Source of the DNA: Paenibacillaceae bacterium GAS479
Lineage (GTDB): Bacteria > Bacillota > Bacilli > Paenibacillales > Paenibacillaceae
Assembly: GCA_900105225.1 (NCBI GenBank)
Contig: LT629764.1
Coordinates: 1,169,501-1,233,500, forward strand
DNA: 64,000 nt
Direction: 5' to 3'
The notes beneath the pieces are model-generated. The model did not search any database, was not told the DNA's origin, and saw only the letters and a program-made list of their open reading frames with translations. Both the position numbers and the translations under genes were made by a program. Shown in pieces: positions 36,866 through 48,880 of this stretch. Each line of letters opens with the position of its first letter. Positions within the stretch are counted from its first letter, which is position 1.

Positions 36866-38245
36866 TCAATCCAATTGGGCATTTAAGCAATTCTGAATGA
36901 TCTCATCCCAAGATTTGAATATCTCAATGATCTGATTTTCATTCTGAGAATGTCCGCTTTGCACTACAATTATTTCCACATCACTTAAAGCCCGAATACT
37001 GTGAAGAGTTTTCATCGGAATATGAAGCGTATTTCCAGGTCCCACCTTCATGTAGTTTCCGTTTTGTATAAACTCTCCCGACCCTTTGACAACAGTCCAA
37101 ACCTCTTCCCGATATAGATGCATACGGTAACCAGGATTTTTTCCTGCTGAAATCCCGACCCTTTTCGTCGCTACTGTACGTCCATCTTCATATGATTGAT
37201 CATCCAGAACTCGGAGCCAGCCCCATTGCCGTTCCTCATACATAGGACCTTGACTATAGTCAACGAAGTCCTTTACACGAGGACTTGCGCTTTTATCTGT
37301 TACTAGAATTCCATCTGGACTCACCGCGACCACAACATCGGAAAGACCAATAATGGAAATAGGTAAATCAATTTCATTAATTAAGTGGGTATTGATGCAA
37401 TCTTCACTAATGATTCCTTTTCCAATCTGGTTTTGCTTCATTTCTTCGGTTAAAGTGTTCCAAGTTCCAAGATCCTTCCAGTATCCATCGTAAGGAACAA
37501 CCACGATATTACTGCTCTTTTCAATAACTTCATAGTCAAAGCTGATTTTGGGTAGTTCATTATAGCGTGCTGTCAAAGCCTCATAGTCGGTAGGAAAACC
37601 TTTGCTTTCAATAAGATGTAGAAGATGAGCCAGCTTAAACGCAAAGACACCGCAATTCCATAAGGCCTTATTTGCAATCAGCTCGGATGCCTGCGCTTCT
37701 GATGGTTTTTCCTGAAAATGACTGACTCGGCGATAGACTTCAGGTGAATTCCCATCTGGAAGCGGAATGATGTACCCGTATTTTGAAGAAGGATAGACGG
37801 GACTCACACCAATCAAAGCAATTTCCGCCTTAGACCGCTCCAATACAGCCCCCAGAGAATTAATCGTATTAAAAAAGTGATCCTCTACATACGGATCAAC
37901 TGGGAGAATGCATACAATTTCGTCTGAATCAACCTTCTCAGTTGAGTAAAGATAGCTTGCAGCGAGTGCAATTGCGGGAAATGTATCTCTGCGTTCAGGT
38001 TCAACAATTAGTGGCACGTCAGCACCAACTTGACTCTGCATGATTTCAATCTGTGACGAGCTTGTTGCAATGTAACTGTTTTGGCTCAGCCCACTTTTCT
38101 CCAGTTGTCCCCATACCCGTTGAACCATAGATACTCGCTCATTCTTTTCATTTTCAAGGATTTTCAAAAACTGCTTGGATCGCGCATCATTTGAAAGTGG
38201 CCATAGCCGCTTACCCGAGCCACCGGATAAAAGGACAAGTTTCAA
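36866..38245 (-). CDS. manC: mannose-1-phosphate guanylyltransferase (type II, with cupin domain)
   Basis: 459 residues. Makes GDP-mannose from GTP and mannose-1-phosphate. N-terminal nucleotidyltransferase: LVLLSGGSGKRLWPLSNDAR and KQFLKI, then HFQEKPSEAQA; C-terminal mannose-6-phosphate isomerase type II cupin with WGWLRVLDD, KNPGYRMHLYREEVWTVVKG and HIPMKTLHSIRALSDVEII. TTG start with AGGAGGGG; it overlaps the preceding WecG-type gene (TTGA). GDP-mannose feeds Gmd and Fcl encoded upstream. Confidence 0.92.
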   Translation of the reverse strand: MKLVLLSGGSGKRLWPLSNDARSKQFLKILENEKNERVSMVQRVWGQLEKSGLSQNSYIATSSSQIEIMQSQVGADVPLIVEPERRDTFPAIALAASYLYSTEKVDSDEIVCILPVDPYVEDHFFNTINSLGAVLERSKAEIALIGVSPVYPSSKYGYIIPLPDGNSPEVYRRVSHFQEKPSEAQASELIANKALWNCGVFAFKLAHLLHLIESKGFPTDYEALTARYNELPKISFDYEVIEKSSNIVVVPYDGYWKDLGTWNTLTEEMKQNQIGKGIISEDCINTHLINEIDLPISIIGLSDVVVAVSPDGILVTDKSASPRVKDFVDYSQGPMYEERQWGWLRVLDDQSYEDGRTVATKRVGISAGKNPGYRMHLYREEVWTVVKGSGEFIQNGNYMKVGPGNTLHIPMKTLHSIRALSDVEIIVVQSGHSQNENQIIEIFKSWDEIIQNCLNAQLD

Positions 38246-39084
38246 TTAAACCCCTCCTGCCTCGAATCCATTGCTGGCACAGGCATTCCTCCTACCGCGA
38301 ATCCATTGCTGACATTGGTGTATTTTTTGTTCCTTCGATAGCTTTTAAAAAAACGATAAATATAAAGTGGATTGTTGTAGGCATATCTCTTCCATAATCT
38401 TCTCGGCTCACTGATGAGACGAAACAGCCATTCAAATCCAGATTTTTGAACAAAAAGAGGCGGCCTTTTGATTTTGCCTGCCACAAAATCAAATGCCGCC
38501 CCGACGCCGATCATCACGCTATTTATTCGATTACGATGCTCATACATCCAGATTTCTTGTTTTGGACAACCAAGTCCAACAAAAATAAAATCAGCTTGCG
38601 ATTGATTAAGCATTTCAACTACTCTCTCGTCCTCTTCTTGCGTCAAGGTCCGAAATGGGGGAGAATATGCTCCAACGATATTTACAGAAGGATAGAGCCG
38701 ATGCAATTGCTCCTTCAATTCATTCAAAGTTTGTTCTGAACCTCCATATAAGAAGATTCCATACTTTTTTTGCTCCGATAATTGACACATTCGAAGCATT
38801 AAATTGGGACCATCGACCCGGTTTTGCTGCGAATATCCATATGCGCGTAGACCCCATACAAGCGGCATTCCATCTGGTGTACATATACCTGCATGATTCA
38901 AAACTTCTTGAAAATAACCATCATTACTAGCTGTTACAAGAGAATGCGTATTGCATATACATACATACTGTTTTTCTTTTTTTTCTACCCATTGTTCAAG
39001 TTCCGCAACCGTTTCATCAAAGCTTAACGCTGTTATATGGGTATCGATAATTTTGCCAAACTTATACCTTGAGTAATTTCTCAT
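38242..39084 (-). CDS. WecG/TagA/CpsF family (GT26) glycosyltransferase
   Basis: About 280 residues from the ATG at 39084 (MRNYSRYKFGKIIDTHIT), which has AAGGAG seven bases upstream and overlaps the end of the preceding gene. Family motifs are CICNTHSLVTASNDGYF, AGICTPDGMPLVWGLR, YGGSEQTLNELKEQL, VGLGCPKQEIWM and GAAFDFVAGKIKR. GT26 enzymes add a (N-acetyl)mannosaminyl or glucosyl residue to a lipid-linked intermediate; the sugar used here is not known. Confidence 0.9.
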   Translation of the reverse strand: MRNYSRYKFGKIIDTHITALSFDETVAELEQWVEKKEKQYVCICNTHSLVTASNDGYFQEVLNHAGICTPDGMPLVWGLRAYGYSQQNRVDGPNLMLRMCQLSEQKKYGIFLYGGSEQTLNELKEQLHRLYPSVNIVGAYSPPFRTLTQEEDERVVEMLNQSQADFIFVGLGCPKQEIWMYEHRNRINSVMIGVGAAFDFVAGKIKRPPLFVQKSGFEWLFRLISEPRRLWKRYAYNNPLYIYRFFKSYRRNKKYTNVSNGFAVGGMPVPAMDSRQEGFN

Positions 39085-40282
39085 ACTCATTCTCCTTAAG
39101 AACATCATGATAGATCTTGATTAATTGGTCGTAGTTCACATCTTCCGTATAATGAGCAGTGAACTGGTTTTGAGCATTTTCTCTCAATTTCATATAAAAA
39201 GGATACTTAATGGCTTCTTCCAAAACTTTTTTTAGCTCAGTTGGATCATTGTAACAATGATGAAATCCCGTCACACCGGGCTCAATAATTTCAGCGAGTG
39301 CTCCGATCTGGCTGCATATAACAGGGGTTCCGACTGAAAGGGCCTCAATAATTGTCAGGGGGCAACCCTCATAGCAAGTTGAAGGAACGCTTAAATACTT
39401 GGCATGCTTCATGTAGCTCAATACATCTTTTGTACTTTTTGTTCCCAAAAAAAGGACACTTTGAGGGTCAGCAATTTTTTTTATGTTATCTTCTTCGGGC
39501 CCTTCACCAATCAGGAGTAACTTTAGCTTATGATTACGGTCGAGCATGTTCCATGCAGCAATTAAGTTAGCTACTCCTTTTTCAACAGAAAATCTTCCGA
39601 CGAATAGAATGTAATCCTCTGGGATTGGTCGATCACTTTTTATCATCTCATAGTTGAATTCACGGTTTTTCTTTAAAAAATTCGGTTTGACTGCAAGTGA
39701 TCTAACAGGTAAACCACCTTGTTGAAATTTTTTTTTTGCAAATTCGGTTAGAACAATGTATTTATCTACCTTGTAATTCCAGGTTCCAATAATCTGGTTC
39801 ACTTTAATCATAGATGCAACCGCTAAGCTCTGAAGTTGGGAGTTCCGATAACATCCATGCTTGACGGAACGAAGTAGGGATTCTGTCAAACATTCCTCAC
39901 AAACTTTATTGTCTTTTAAGAAAGTAGCTGTCGGGCATAATAATCGGTAATTATGCAATGTTTGTACCACTGGAATCCCAACTTTATTACAGGCATAAAA
40001 AATGGACGGAGATATAAGGGGGAAAAAATTATGGACATGAACCAAATCTGGTTTCATGTCCATAAGCAGTTTTTTTATTGTACGGTATTCCGTTAGGGAC
40101 CAAGTTGATTCTAAAGCCGTCCTTACTTTCTTCAGTTTTCCTTGCTCTTTGATTTGATCATTGTGAACGGAATATAAGTACACATCATGTCCCTGCTCCT
40201 GAAGCAAGCTCATCTCCTGTTGTACAACTTTATCTTCTCCGCCTTTGAATTGATAATAGTTATGAACAAGTAGTATTTTCAT
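39062..40282 (-). CDS. GT4-family glycosyltransferase
   Basis: 406 residues. N-terminal KILLVHNYYQFKGGEDKVV, the mid-protein DYILFVGRFSVEKGVANLIA and the GT4 donor site EGCPLTIIEALSVGTPVICS. A Cys cluster near residues 128-150 (CPTATFLKDNKVCEECL) resembles a group of GT4 proteins with a small metal- or disulphide-type insert. Retaining transferase acting on the exopolysaccharide repeat unit; donor unknown. AT-rich coding sequence compared with flanking housekeeping genes. Confidence 0.88.
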   Translation of the reverse strand: MKILLVHNYYQFKGGEDKVVQQEMSLLQEQGHDVYLYSVHNDQIKEQGKLKKVRTALESTWSLTEYRTIKKLLMDMKPDLVHVHNFFPLISPSIFYACNKVGIPVVQTLHNYRLLCPTATFLKDNKVCEECLTESLLRSVKHGCYRNSQLQSLAVASMIKVNQIIGTWNYKVDKYIVLTEFAKKKFQQGGLPVRSLAVKPNFLKKNREFNYEMIKSDRPIPEDYILFVGRFSVEKGVANLIAAWNMLDRNHKLKLLLIGEGPEEDNIKKIADPQSVLFLGTKSTKDVLSYMKHAKYLSVPSTCYEGCPLTIIEALSVGTPVICSQIGALAEIIEPGVTGFHHCYNDPTELKKVLEEAIKYPFYMKLRENAQNQFTAHYTEDVNYDQLIKIYHDVLKENEYEKLLKV

Positions 40283-40283
40283 G

Positions 40284-41432
40284 TTACCTCTCCATTTTAG
40301 GAAGCTTTATTTTTTGAAGTAATTGCTCACCAACCGAATCCCAAGTGTAATTATCTTGGACTCTTAAGAAAGCTTGATGCACAATTGATTCTCGCAGTTC
40401 ATCATTATTTAATAACAGCTCTATGGCGTCAGACCAATAATTGGGTTCAAATTCATCAACAATTATTCCGGTTACCTGATTCTCAATAAGCGTTCTAGAT
40501 CCTCCATTTACAGAAGATACGATAGGAAGACCCAAATACATACACTCAAGTAGAACCATACCGAAAATATCATAACGAGTGGGGAAGATAAAGACATCGC
40601 ATAGTGCATATATTTGACTAATTTCCTTTTGCTGAATATTTTCGAAATAAATGATTTTATCCAGCAGACCTAACTCTCGAGCGTATTCCCAATAGCGATC
40701 TTTGTCTTGTTTACTGCCGTCCCCCACAATAACAAGAACAATATCTTTCCGTTTAACACATAAACGATTGAAAACTTCTAACAGAAACATTATATTTCTC
40801 CGGTCTTCCAAAACTCCAATATACAGCAAGGCTTTTTTACCTTTAAGCTTATGTGCCAGATCCTGCACTTCAGTAGTCATTTGTATATCATTTGAAATAA
40901 TATTCTCTACATCAAGTCCTACACCTATTGTATGAATATGTCGAAATCCTTTTTTTCGAAGATATGTTTCGGAAAGAATTGATTTTGTAAAAATAATTCC
41001 CAAACTTTTTCTGATTTTTGGCAAACAGATGAAGTCATATACTTTCTGAATAATAATTTTATTATTATCCTGATAGGGACCATGATAAAGAGCCAATCTT
41101 ATGTCTTTTCTCCACGATAATAAATACGTCATTATTTGATTGTATTCGGTTGTGATTACTAGATCATACTGGTTTAGAAAACTCTTTTCGAACACTTTAG
41201 GAAAGATACTATTACTCATAAATTTATGGGCAGGCATCCAAAAAATACGAAGTTGATTGGATCCTTTTGTATAAATGCTTTCCACTCGCAAACTATTTCC
41301 TTGGTTGTAATAAACAATATCGCAATTATATCCTTTTTTGACCAGAGACTTGCATAAACCTATTTCTTGAAGATTGTACATCTTGGGATTAACTCTGGAG
41401 GCAAAGTTTCTAATGTATAGTATTTTCCCCAT
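40284..41432 (-). CDS. GT4-family glycosyltransferase
   Basis: About 382 residues from the ATG at 41432 (AGGTGA six bases upstream). GT4 fold with KALLYIGVLEDRRNIMFLLE, LVIVGDGSKQDKDRYWEYAR and FPTRYDIFGMVLLECMYLGL followed by PIVSSVNGG. Second transferase of the polysaccharide cluster; substrate unknown. Strongly AT-rich. Confidence 0.87.
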   Translation of the reverse strand: MGKILYIRNFASRVNPKMYNLQEIGLCKSLVKKGYNCDIVYYNQGNSLRVESIYTKGSNQLRIFWMPAHKFMSNSIFPKVFEKSFLNQYDLVITTEYNQIMTYLLSWRKDIRLALYHGPYQDNNKIIIQKVYDFICLPKIRKSLGIIFTKSILSETYLRKKGFRHIHTIGVGLDVENIISNDIQMTTEVQDLAHKLKGKKALLYIGVLEDRRNIMFLLEVFNRLCVKRKDIVLVIVGDGSKQDKDRYWEYARELGLLDKIIYFENIQQKEISQIYALCDVFIFPTRYDIFGMVLLECMYLGLPIVSSVNGGSRTLIENQVTGIIVDEFEPNYWSDAIELLLNNDELRESIVHQAFLRVQDNYTWDSVGEQLLQKIKLPKMER

Positions 41433-41442
41433 CTTCACTCAC

Positions 41443-42690
41443 CTAGTTAAAGTATGTATTCTTTCTACTCATTAAGGAAACAGTCATGTACAGCACCCAA
41501 AAAATACTTGTTGTATTCAAGAACCTACTATCGGAATAATTGTTCAATACAATAAAAATCACTAAAATCAGAAACCAAATCGCGACTCCTCTATTAGAAG
41601 AATTAAACAACTGGGAGACGACCCTTTTTAACAATGAAAAATAATGAATAATAAACAATACAAGACCAATCATACCGATATCTAGAAGCAAATCATATAA
41701 TCCACTATGACTACTAGCTAACAGTGGGTAATTTAAAATTCCCCGTAATTCATCAACATATTTACTATGCCAAAAAGAACCATACCCATAACCGAACCAA
41801 AGCTTGTCCCAAATAAATTCTTTAGTCACAAACCAAATGTCGGTTCTCCCTGTTAAATCTGCAGATCGACCCATCAGAGCAAAAATTACATCCATTTTAA
41901 TTCTCACAAAAAAAACTACTCCAGCTAAAATTATTGTCCCAAAAAAAATAAACGACACGAACAAAGAGGGACTAATCTTTAATATCTTTTTCATAAAAAT
42001 AATTAAATAAACAATAATCACACATGTTACTGATATAATAAATGCTGTTCGAGATCCGGATTTCACAAGTAAAAAAATCATCAAAAATAGAAACAAAAAG
42101 TCTATTTTACTTTTTTTCATAACTAGAAGCTTGACCTGTAAAGCAGCTATTCCAAGAACACATATCGTCCCAAGTGCGTTTTTATGGCCAAATATTCCTT
42201 TCCACAGGCCCAAATGATAAATTTCTGAATGGACAAAGAATTGCGGAAAAAGCACTGACGCCCCCATACTCAAAATAGCTGACAACTTAAAAAAAGAAAC
42301 AAGAATATCGAAAAGTATTTTGACTGAACATCGAGATACAACATAATAAGAAAATAATGTAGCTGATAGGAATTTTAAGAGTGCTATTAGTGATACGTAG
42401 TAATTTACTGACCAAAAAGAAGTTGCGGCAATGTATAAAATAAAAAAAACAAGTATTTTATCACTACTAATTGTTTTGATTATTGCTCCGGCATCTCTCA
42501 ACACAAAAATAATTAATAGAGATAAAATAAAGATATGTGCTGTAATTTGAATTTCAGAATTATCAACTGTCAGCTGAGGCAATGCGAAAAACACAAATAA
42601 AAAAATTATAAATGATTTCTCAATAAAATTAATTTCAACGAAAGAAATAATTCCAGCATTTTTTTTGTATTTTAACAAAGCTCCATCCAT
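41443..42690 (-). CDS. O-antigen/exopolysaccharide polymerase-like membrane protein (Wzy type)
   Basis: About 415 residues with some 10-12 hydrophobic helices and a large extracytoplasmic loop, the topology of Wzy/O-antigen ligase proteins. The region GHKNALGTICVLGIAALQVK, the following SGSRTAFIISV and GRSADLTGRTDIWFVTKEF with LWFGYGYGSFW are the typical O-antigen ligase-like (PF04932) signature. It would link repeat units outside the membrane after flipping. Very AT-rich. The ATG at 42690 has AAGGGG at better spacing than the one six bases earlier. Confidence 0.85.
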   Translation of the reverse strand: MDGALLKYKKNAGIISFVEINFIEKSFIIFLFVFFALPQLTVDNSEIQITAHIFILSLLIIFVLRDAGAIIKTISSDKILVFFILYIAATSFWSVNYYVSLIALLKFLSATLFSYYVVSRCSVKILFDILVSFFKLSAILSMGASVLFPQFFVHSEIYHLGLWKGIFGHKNALGTICVLGIAALQVKLLVMKKSKIDFLFLFLMIFLLVKSGSRTAFIISVTCVIIVYLIIFMKKILKISPSLFVSFIFFGTIILAGVVFFVRIKMDVIFALMGRSADLTGRTDIWFVTKEFIWDKLWFGYGYGSFWHSKYVDELRGILNYPLLASSHSGLYDLLLDIGMIGLVLFIIHYFSLLKRVVSQLFNSSNRGVAIWFLILVIFIVLNNYSDSRFLNTTSIFWVLYMTVSLMSRKNTYFN

Positions 42691-42978
42691 CTTCATACCC
42701 CTTAAACGTAGAGGACTTTATTGAATTGGTCCTCACTCATTTATTGTAATTAAAATTTTCAAATTTGCCTAAACAGGAATTAATCGAAGTTTCCCCAGCG
42801 ATCCTGTGGTATAAGATCAATCGTCATATTAGCAAGCGTGGAAGGAAGCAATATGTTTAGAATCATGTGCTCCAACAAAAAGCTTATTTTCACCATCCAT
42901 AACAATCTTTTGTATCTAACTTCTATCTCACAATTTTCGCAGCTGAATAACAGCCGAAATGAGTTTTATATAACATAC

Positions 42979-44289
42979 TTATTTAGTTTTATTTATTTCC
43001 CAAAAAGTAGAAATGGATATAACCATGTTTTTAAGATTACCTACCGCTCGCTTAAAAAAGATATCTATTACAAAAATAGATATACTGAAAGAAATAATAG
43101 AGGCTACAAGAGAGCCCTTAACTCCCATTACAGGAATTAACACATAGTTCAATGCGATATTTGAAATAACCCCGATTATAGAGGTAATCACCCTATATCT
43201 AAAAAGATTTTCATTAGTTATGTAAAGATTTTTCGCTACACCAAAATTAGTGAAGAAAAGGCGAATTGAAAATAAAGAAAGCAGTGTTCCTGCGGGAGAA
43301 AATTCTTCACCATATAAAATTACTACAATTAAGTTAGCAAAAAAGAATACTGGAATAGCAGTTATTAAAAACACTATGAACATAAGCCTATATACCATAC
43401 GTAAAGTAGAATGATAATCCGAATTGGATTTAAGTTTGGCTCTTGTGACAACTGGGGAAAAGGCTGTAGCGATTACTACAGGAATAAAACCAAGAACTTC
43501 AATCAATCTAAGAGCTACTGAATATTGTCCCACTGCTTCATCACCTAGCATCTCCCCGATCATGACTTGGTCAATTCTCGACTGAATAGAAATAGCCAAT
43601 GAAGATATAATAATAGGCCAGCAATCACTAAGTAATTCTTTAACTCTGACCCAACTGACTTTCCATTTTAGAACTGCTCCATTTTGCTTATAGTAGAAAA
43701 GTATGAGTAACGCACTGCCAAGTAAAAATTCTATATTTGCACAAACAGCGATATAAACCATAGGAACTTCCAAGAGCAAAAGAGTGATTTTCAGTAATGA
43801 AGAAATGACAAATGCCATATTTTTCGATATTACAGTATATTTGCTCATCATTCCTGCTCGGAACCAATAATCAATAACATCAAATACCTGAAATAGAGAA
43901 GCTAAACTAAGGATTGTTGTAATCATAATGACCAAACTATCATCAGGTTTCAATAAAAGTATGAATAGAGAAGAGCAAAATATGGAAAAAATTGTACCCA
44001 ATACTTTTAATACTATAGCTGAACCTAGTAACTCATTGTGATTAGACTTATTATTCACTAAATCACGAACAACTATTGAATCGAGCCCCATTGTGGTGAA
44101 TATAAGAAACATACCAAAAAACGACTCCGCATAATTCCACTTACCAAAATTCTCGGGACCTAAAAGACGTGCCATTAAAATACTGACTACCAACCCAAGA
44201 GCCATCCGAATCAGCTTATCGCTAAACAGCCATGAACTATTCACAATCAGCTTTTTTTTCATTCTCACAGCAGTTTCATTCAAAGCCAT
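42979..44289 (-). CDS. oligosaccharide flippase (Wzx-like, MOP superfamily)
   Basis: 436 residues with about 12-14 hydrophobic helices. N-terminal KKLIVNSSWLFSDKLIRMAL, then MARLLGPENFGKWNYAESFF and GLDSIVVRDLVNNK, the polysaccharide synthase (PF01943) pattern. Flips lipid-linked repeat units across the membrane. Very AT-rich, like the genes downstream. The 282 bases between this gene and the polymerase hold no supportable gene. Confidence 0.88.
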   Translation of the reverse strand: MALNETAVRMKKKLIVNSSWLFSDKLIRMALGLVVSILMARLLGPENFGKWNYAESFFGMFLIFTTMGLDSIVVRDLVNNKSNHNELLGSAIVLKVLGTIFSIFCSSLFILLLKPDDSLVIMITTILSLASLFQVFDVIDYWFRAGMMSKYTVISKNMAFVISSLLKITLLLLEVPMVYIAVCANIEFLLGSALLILFYYKQNGAVLKWKVSWVRVKELLSDCWPIIISSLAISIQSRIDQVMIGEMLGDEAVGQYSVALRLIEVLGFIPVVIATAFSPVVTRAKLKSNSDYHSTLRMVYRLMFIVFLITAIPVFFFANLIVVILYGEEFSPAGTLLSLFSIRLFFTNFGVAKNLYITNENLFRYRVITSIIGVISNIALNYVLIPVMGVKGSLVASIISFSISIFVIDIFFKRAVGNLKNMVISISTFWEINKTK

Positions 44290-44358
44290 TGTCGTCTCTT
44301 CAACCCCATTTATTTAAATGGCTACCCTGGATTTCAAGATAGCCTTTAGATGAATAAA

Positions 44359-46306
<1,948 letters not shown>

Positions 46307-46321
46307 CTAAGATCCTCCTTG

Positions 46322-47020
46322 TTAAAATGCATTCCGATCTCCCAGCAATACCTTCACGGTACGAAATAAAATCCCAAGATCGAATCTTATACTCCTTTGG
46401 TGGATATACCGTAGATCCAACTCAACCATGTTCTTGAAACTTAATCCGTTCCGTCCGCTCACCTGCCAAAGCCCCGTACAACCCGGCGTTACTCGTAGCC
46501 TTTGCTTGTCATAAGCCGTATACTCTTCGACCTCGCGAGGCAGCGGTGGCCTCGGTCCGACAAGCGACATCTCCCCTTTAACCACGTTCCACAACTGCGG
46601 CAGCTCGTCGATGCTCGTCCTGCGGATGAAGCGGCCGATGCGCGTAATACGCGGATCTTCCTTCATTTTGAACATAGCGCCTTCGATTTCGTTCTGGGTG
46701 AGCAGTTGCGGCAGCAGTTCTTCGGCGTTGGACACCATTGATCGAAACTTATACATGCGGAATGTCTTTTCTCCTTTGCCTACTCGCACCTGAGAGAAAA
46801 AGACCGGCCCACGGCGGTCCTCAGCTTTAATCAGAATCGCCAGCAGCAGGAATAACGGCGACAGCATAATTAGCCCGATTATTGCCCCTGCGATGTCCAT
46901 GGCGCGTTTCATCATTAAATAGCCTCGGATGCTTTTTCTACCCTCAACGGCGTATGTCGAGTAATAGGTGTTGGATTCGAGCAGCGCTTTGGCTTCCTTG
47001 TTACTAGGGTTCAAGCTCAT
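46322..47020 (-). CDS. initiating undecaprenyl-phosphate sugar phosphotransferase
   Basis: 232 residues of the bacterial sugar transferase family (PF02397). One membrane helix (RAMDIAGAIIGLIMLSPLFL), then GPVFFSQVRVGKGEKTFRMY, FRSMVSNAEELLPQL, RFIRRTSIDELPQLWNVVKG and MSLVGPRPPLPREVEEY, ending TPGCTGLWQVSGRN. It is a short (catalytic-only) member that places the first sugar phosphate on undecaprenyl phosphate. Glucose or galactose are both possible. Confidence 0.93.
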   Translation of the reverse strand: MSLNPSNKEAKALLESNTYYSTYAVEGRKSIRGYLMMKRAMDIAGAIIGLIMLSPLFLLLAILIKAEDRRGPVFFSQVRVGKGEKTFRMYKFRSMVSNAEELLPQLLTQNEIEGAMFKMKEDPRITRIGRFIRRTSIDELPQLWNVVKGEMSLVGPRPPLPREVEEYTAYDKQRLRVTPGCTGLWQVSGRNGLSFKNMVELDLRYIHQRSIRFDLGILFRTVKVLLGDRNAF

Positions 47021-47035
47021 CGATCTTCACCTCAG

Positions 47036-47929
47036 CTAAATCAGTTTAGTATTGATTGCGGTATATTCTTTCAATAGCTCCTCAAGCGCGGTCAGCAAGG
47101 GGAGCTTCAGTTCCTCGTTGCGCAGCGCAAAATCTATCGTCGTCAAAATAAAACCGAGCTTCTCGCCGACGTCATATCGCTTGCCTTCAAAGTTGTAAGC
47201 GTACACACCCTGCGCCTCGTTCAGTTTCTGAATCGCATCCGTCAGCTGAATCTCTCCGCCGGCTCCAATCGTATGCTCGCTCAAATACTCAAAAATTTCC
47301 GGCGTAAACACATACCGCCCCATAATCGCCAGATTAGAAGGCGCCTGCCCTTTGGGCGGCTTTTCGACAAACCGCTTTACCTGCACAAGTCTGCCCATTG
47401 CCTCAATCGGATCAACGATGCCATAACGGTCCGTCTGCTCGATGCTTACCGTCTGTACTCCAATGACCGAATGCCCCGTCTTTTCATACTGCCCGATGAG
47501 CTGCCGTGTACATGGCACTTCGCTCTGGACGATGTCGTCTCCAAGCAACACCGCAAACGGCTCGTCTCCGATAAAGTTGCGGGCGCACCATACGGCGTGG
47601 CCCAGCCCCTTCGCTTCCTTCTGGCGTATGTAATGGATGTCCACATTTGACGATTTCTGAACTTCGCTCAGTAGTCCGAACTTACCCTTCTCCATTAGAT
47701 TGTGCTCCAGCTCAAACGCGATATCGAAATGATCCTCGATCGCCCGTTTTCCTTTGCCTGTCACGATGATAATATCCTCGATCCCCGAGCGTATCGCCTC
47801 TTCCACTATGTATTGAATCGTCGGTTTATCGACAATCGGCAGCATTTCCTTCGGCATCGCCTTTGTCGCCGGCAGGAAGCGGGTTCCAAGTCCAGCGGCC
47901 GGAATAATCGCCTTGCGTACCTTTTTCAT
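47036..47929 (-). CDS. galU: UTP-glucose-1-phosphate uridylyltransferase
   Basis: About 297 residues from the ATG at 47929 (AAGGGGATTGT upstream). Makes UDP-glucose. Seen: [61 protein letters not shown] and [15 protein letters not shown]-glucose feeds Ugd and possibly the initiating transferase. Confidence 0.96.
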   Translation of the reverse strand: MKKVRKAIIPAAGLGTRFLPATKAMPKEMLPIVDKPTIQYIVEEAIRSGIEDIIIVTGKGKRAIEDHFDIAFELEHNLMEKGKFGLLSEVQKSSNVDIHYIRQKEAKGLGHAVWCARNFIGDEPFAVLLGDDIVQSEVPCTRQLIGQYEKTGHSVIGVQTVSIEQTDRYGIVDPIEAMGRLVQVKRFVEKPPKGQAPSNLAIMGRYVFTPEIFEYLSEHTIGAGGEIQLTDAIQKLNEAQGVYAYNFEGKRYDVGEKLGFILTTIDFALRNEELKLPLLTALEELLKEYTAINTKLI

Positions 47930-47961
47930 ACAATCCCCTTCTTCTCTCATTTCTCGAACGC

Positions 47962-48004
47962 AAAAAAAACGAGTTACGTTTACTCCGAAACATAATTCGT
48001 TTTT
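47962..48004 (-). terminator. hairpin between the BY-kinase gene and galU
   Basis: An interrupted inverted repeat (ACGA..TA..GTTT pairing with AAAC..TA..TCGT) followed on the minus strand by eight T residues. It may attenuate read-through into galU. The bases between it and 48187 hold no supportable gene. Confidence 0.55.
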
Positions 48005-48187
48005 ATGGCATTCTTAAAGTTAGTTAATGAAAATATAGGGCATCCAACCCCACCTCACGCTGCATCATCGACGATTCACGTCTAAGGTCCCTTACGAACC
48101 CACAATACAACCGAGTGCCTACGGTGATAAAGGTGCAGCAGGCATTACCTTAGAATTCGCAAATCAGTGCCGTATTTCCAGAAAAGC

Positions 48188-48880
48188 TTATTTGGCTTCT
48201 GCGCCATAATAGTAGTAGTTATATTTGTCGCCTTTGCTGCTTTTCGTACTGTTAAGCACAACGCCCAGGATACGGGCATGCACATGCTCCAGATTCGTTT
48301 TCGCCTTGCGCACCAATTCGCTTTTCAGCTTGCCGGCGTGCACAACGAGCAGCACGCCCTGGCACATCGCTGATACGATCAGCGAATCGGTCACCGCCAG
48401 TACCGGTGCAGTGTCGAAGATAATAACGTCATAGGAAGCTTTAAACTCCTCCAGCGCTGCCTTCATACTCTTGGATGCAAGCAGTTCAGACGGATTGGGA
48501 GGAACTGGTCCGGACGGCAGGACGAACAGACTGTCGACGAACGTATGTTGAATCGCATCCTCCGCGCGGCACTGGCCGGATATAACTGTGGACAGCCCCA
48601 CCCTGTTGGTCACGTTGAACACCTTAAACACGGTCGGCTTGCGCAAGTCGGCGTCGATCAAAAGAACTTTTTTCCCCTCCTGGGCGTAAGTGACGGCCAG
48701 GTTGGAGGCGGTTGTACTTTTGCCCTCGCCCGGGCTGGCCGAGGCCACCATGATGACCTGGATCGGCTCGTCGAAGGATGAGAACTGAATGTTCGTTCGA
48801 AGCGTACGGTATGCTTCCGAGATGGGAGACTTCGGATCGTTGTGAGTCACGAGACTGTTATTGTTGGTTGAGCGTGGCAT
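48188..48880 (-). CDS. bacterial tyrosine kinase (CpsD/YwqD type)
   Basis: 230 residues. BY-kinase that regulates chain length and export with its membrane activator (next gene upstream). Walker A is SPGEGKSTTASNLAV, Walker A' is VLLIDADLRKP, Walker B is YDVIIFDTAP; the N-terminus has SPISEAYRTLRTNIQFS. The C-terminal tyrosine cluster (YNYYYYG) is the autophosphorylation site typical of the family. Overlaps the Wzz-like gene by 23 bases. Confidence 0.94.
   Translation of the reverse strand: MPRSTNNNSLVTHNDPKSPISEAYRTLRTNIQFSSFDEPIQVIMVASASPGEGKSTTASNLAVTYAQEGKKVLLIDADLRKPTVFKVFNVTNRVGLSTVISGQCRAEDAIQHTFVDSLFVLPSGPVPPNPSELLASKSMKAALEEFKASYDVIIFDTAPVLAVTDSLIVSAMCQGVLLVVHAGKLKSELVRKAKTNLEHVHARILGVVLNSTKSSKGDKYNYYYYGAEAK

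Noticed and set aside
42838-43140. Plus-strand frame between the polymerase and the flippase
   Set aside because: Overlaps the end of the flippase gene and has AT-rich random composition.
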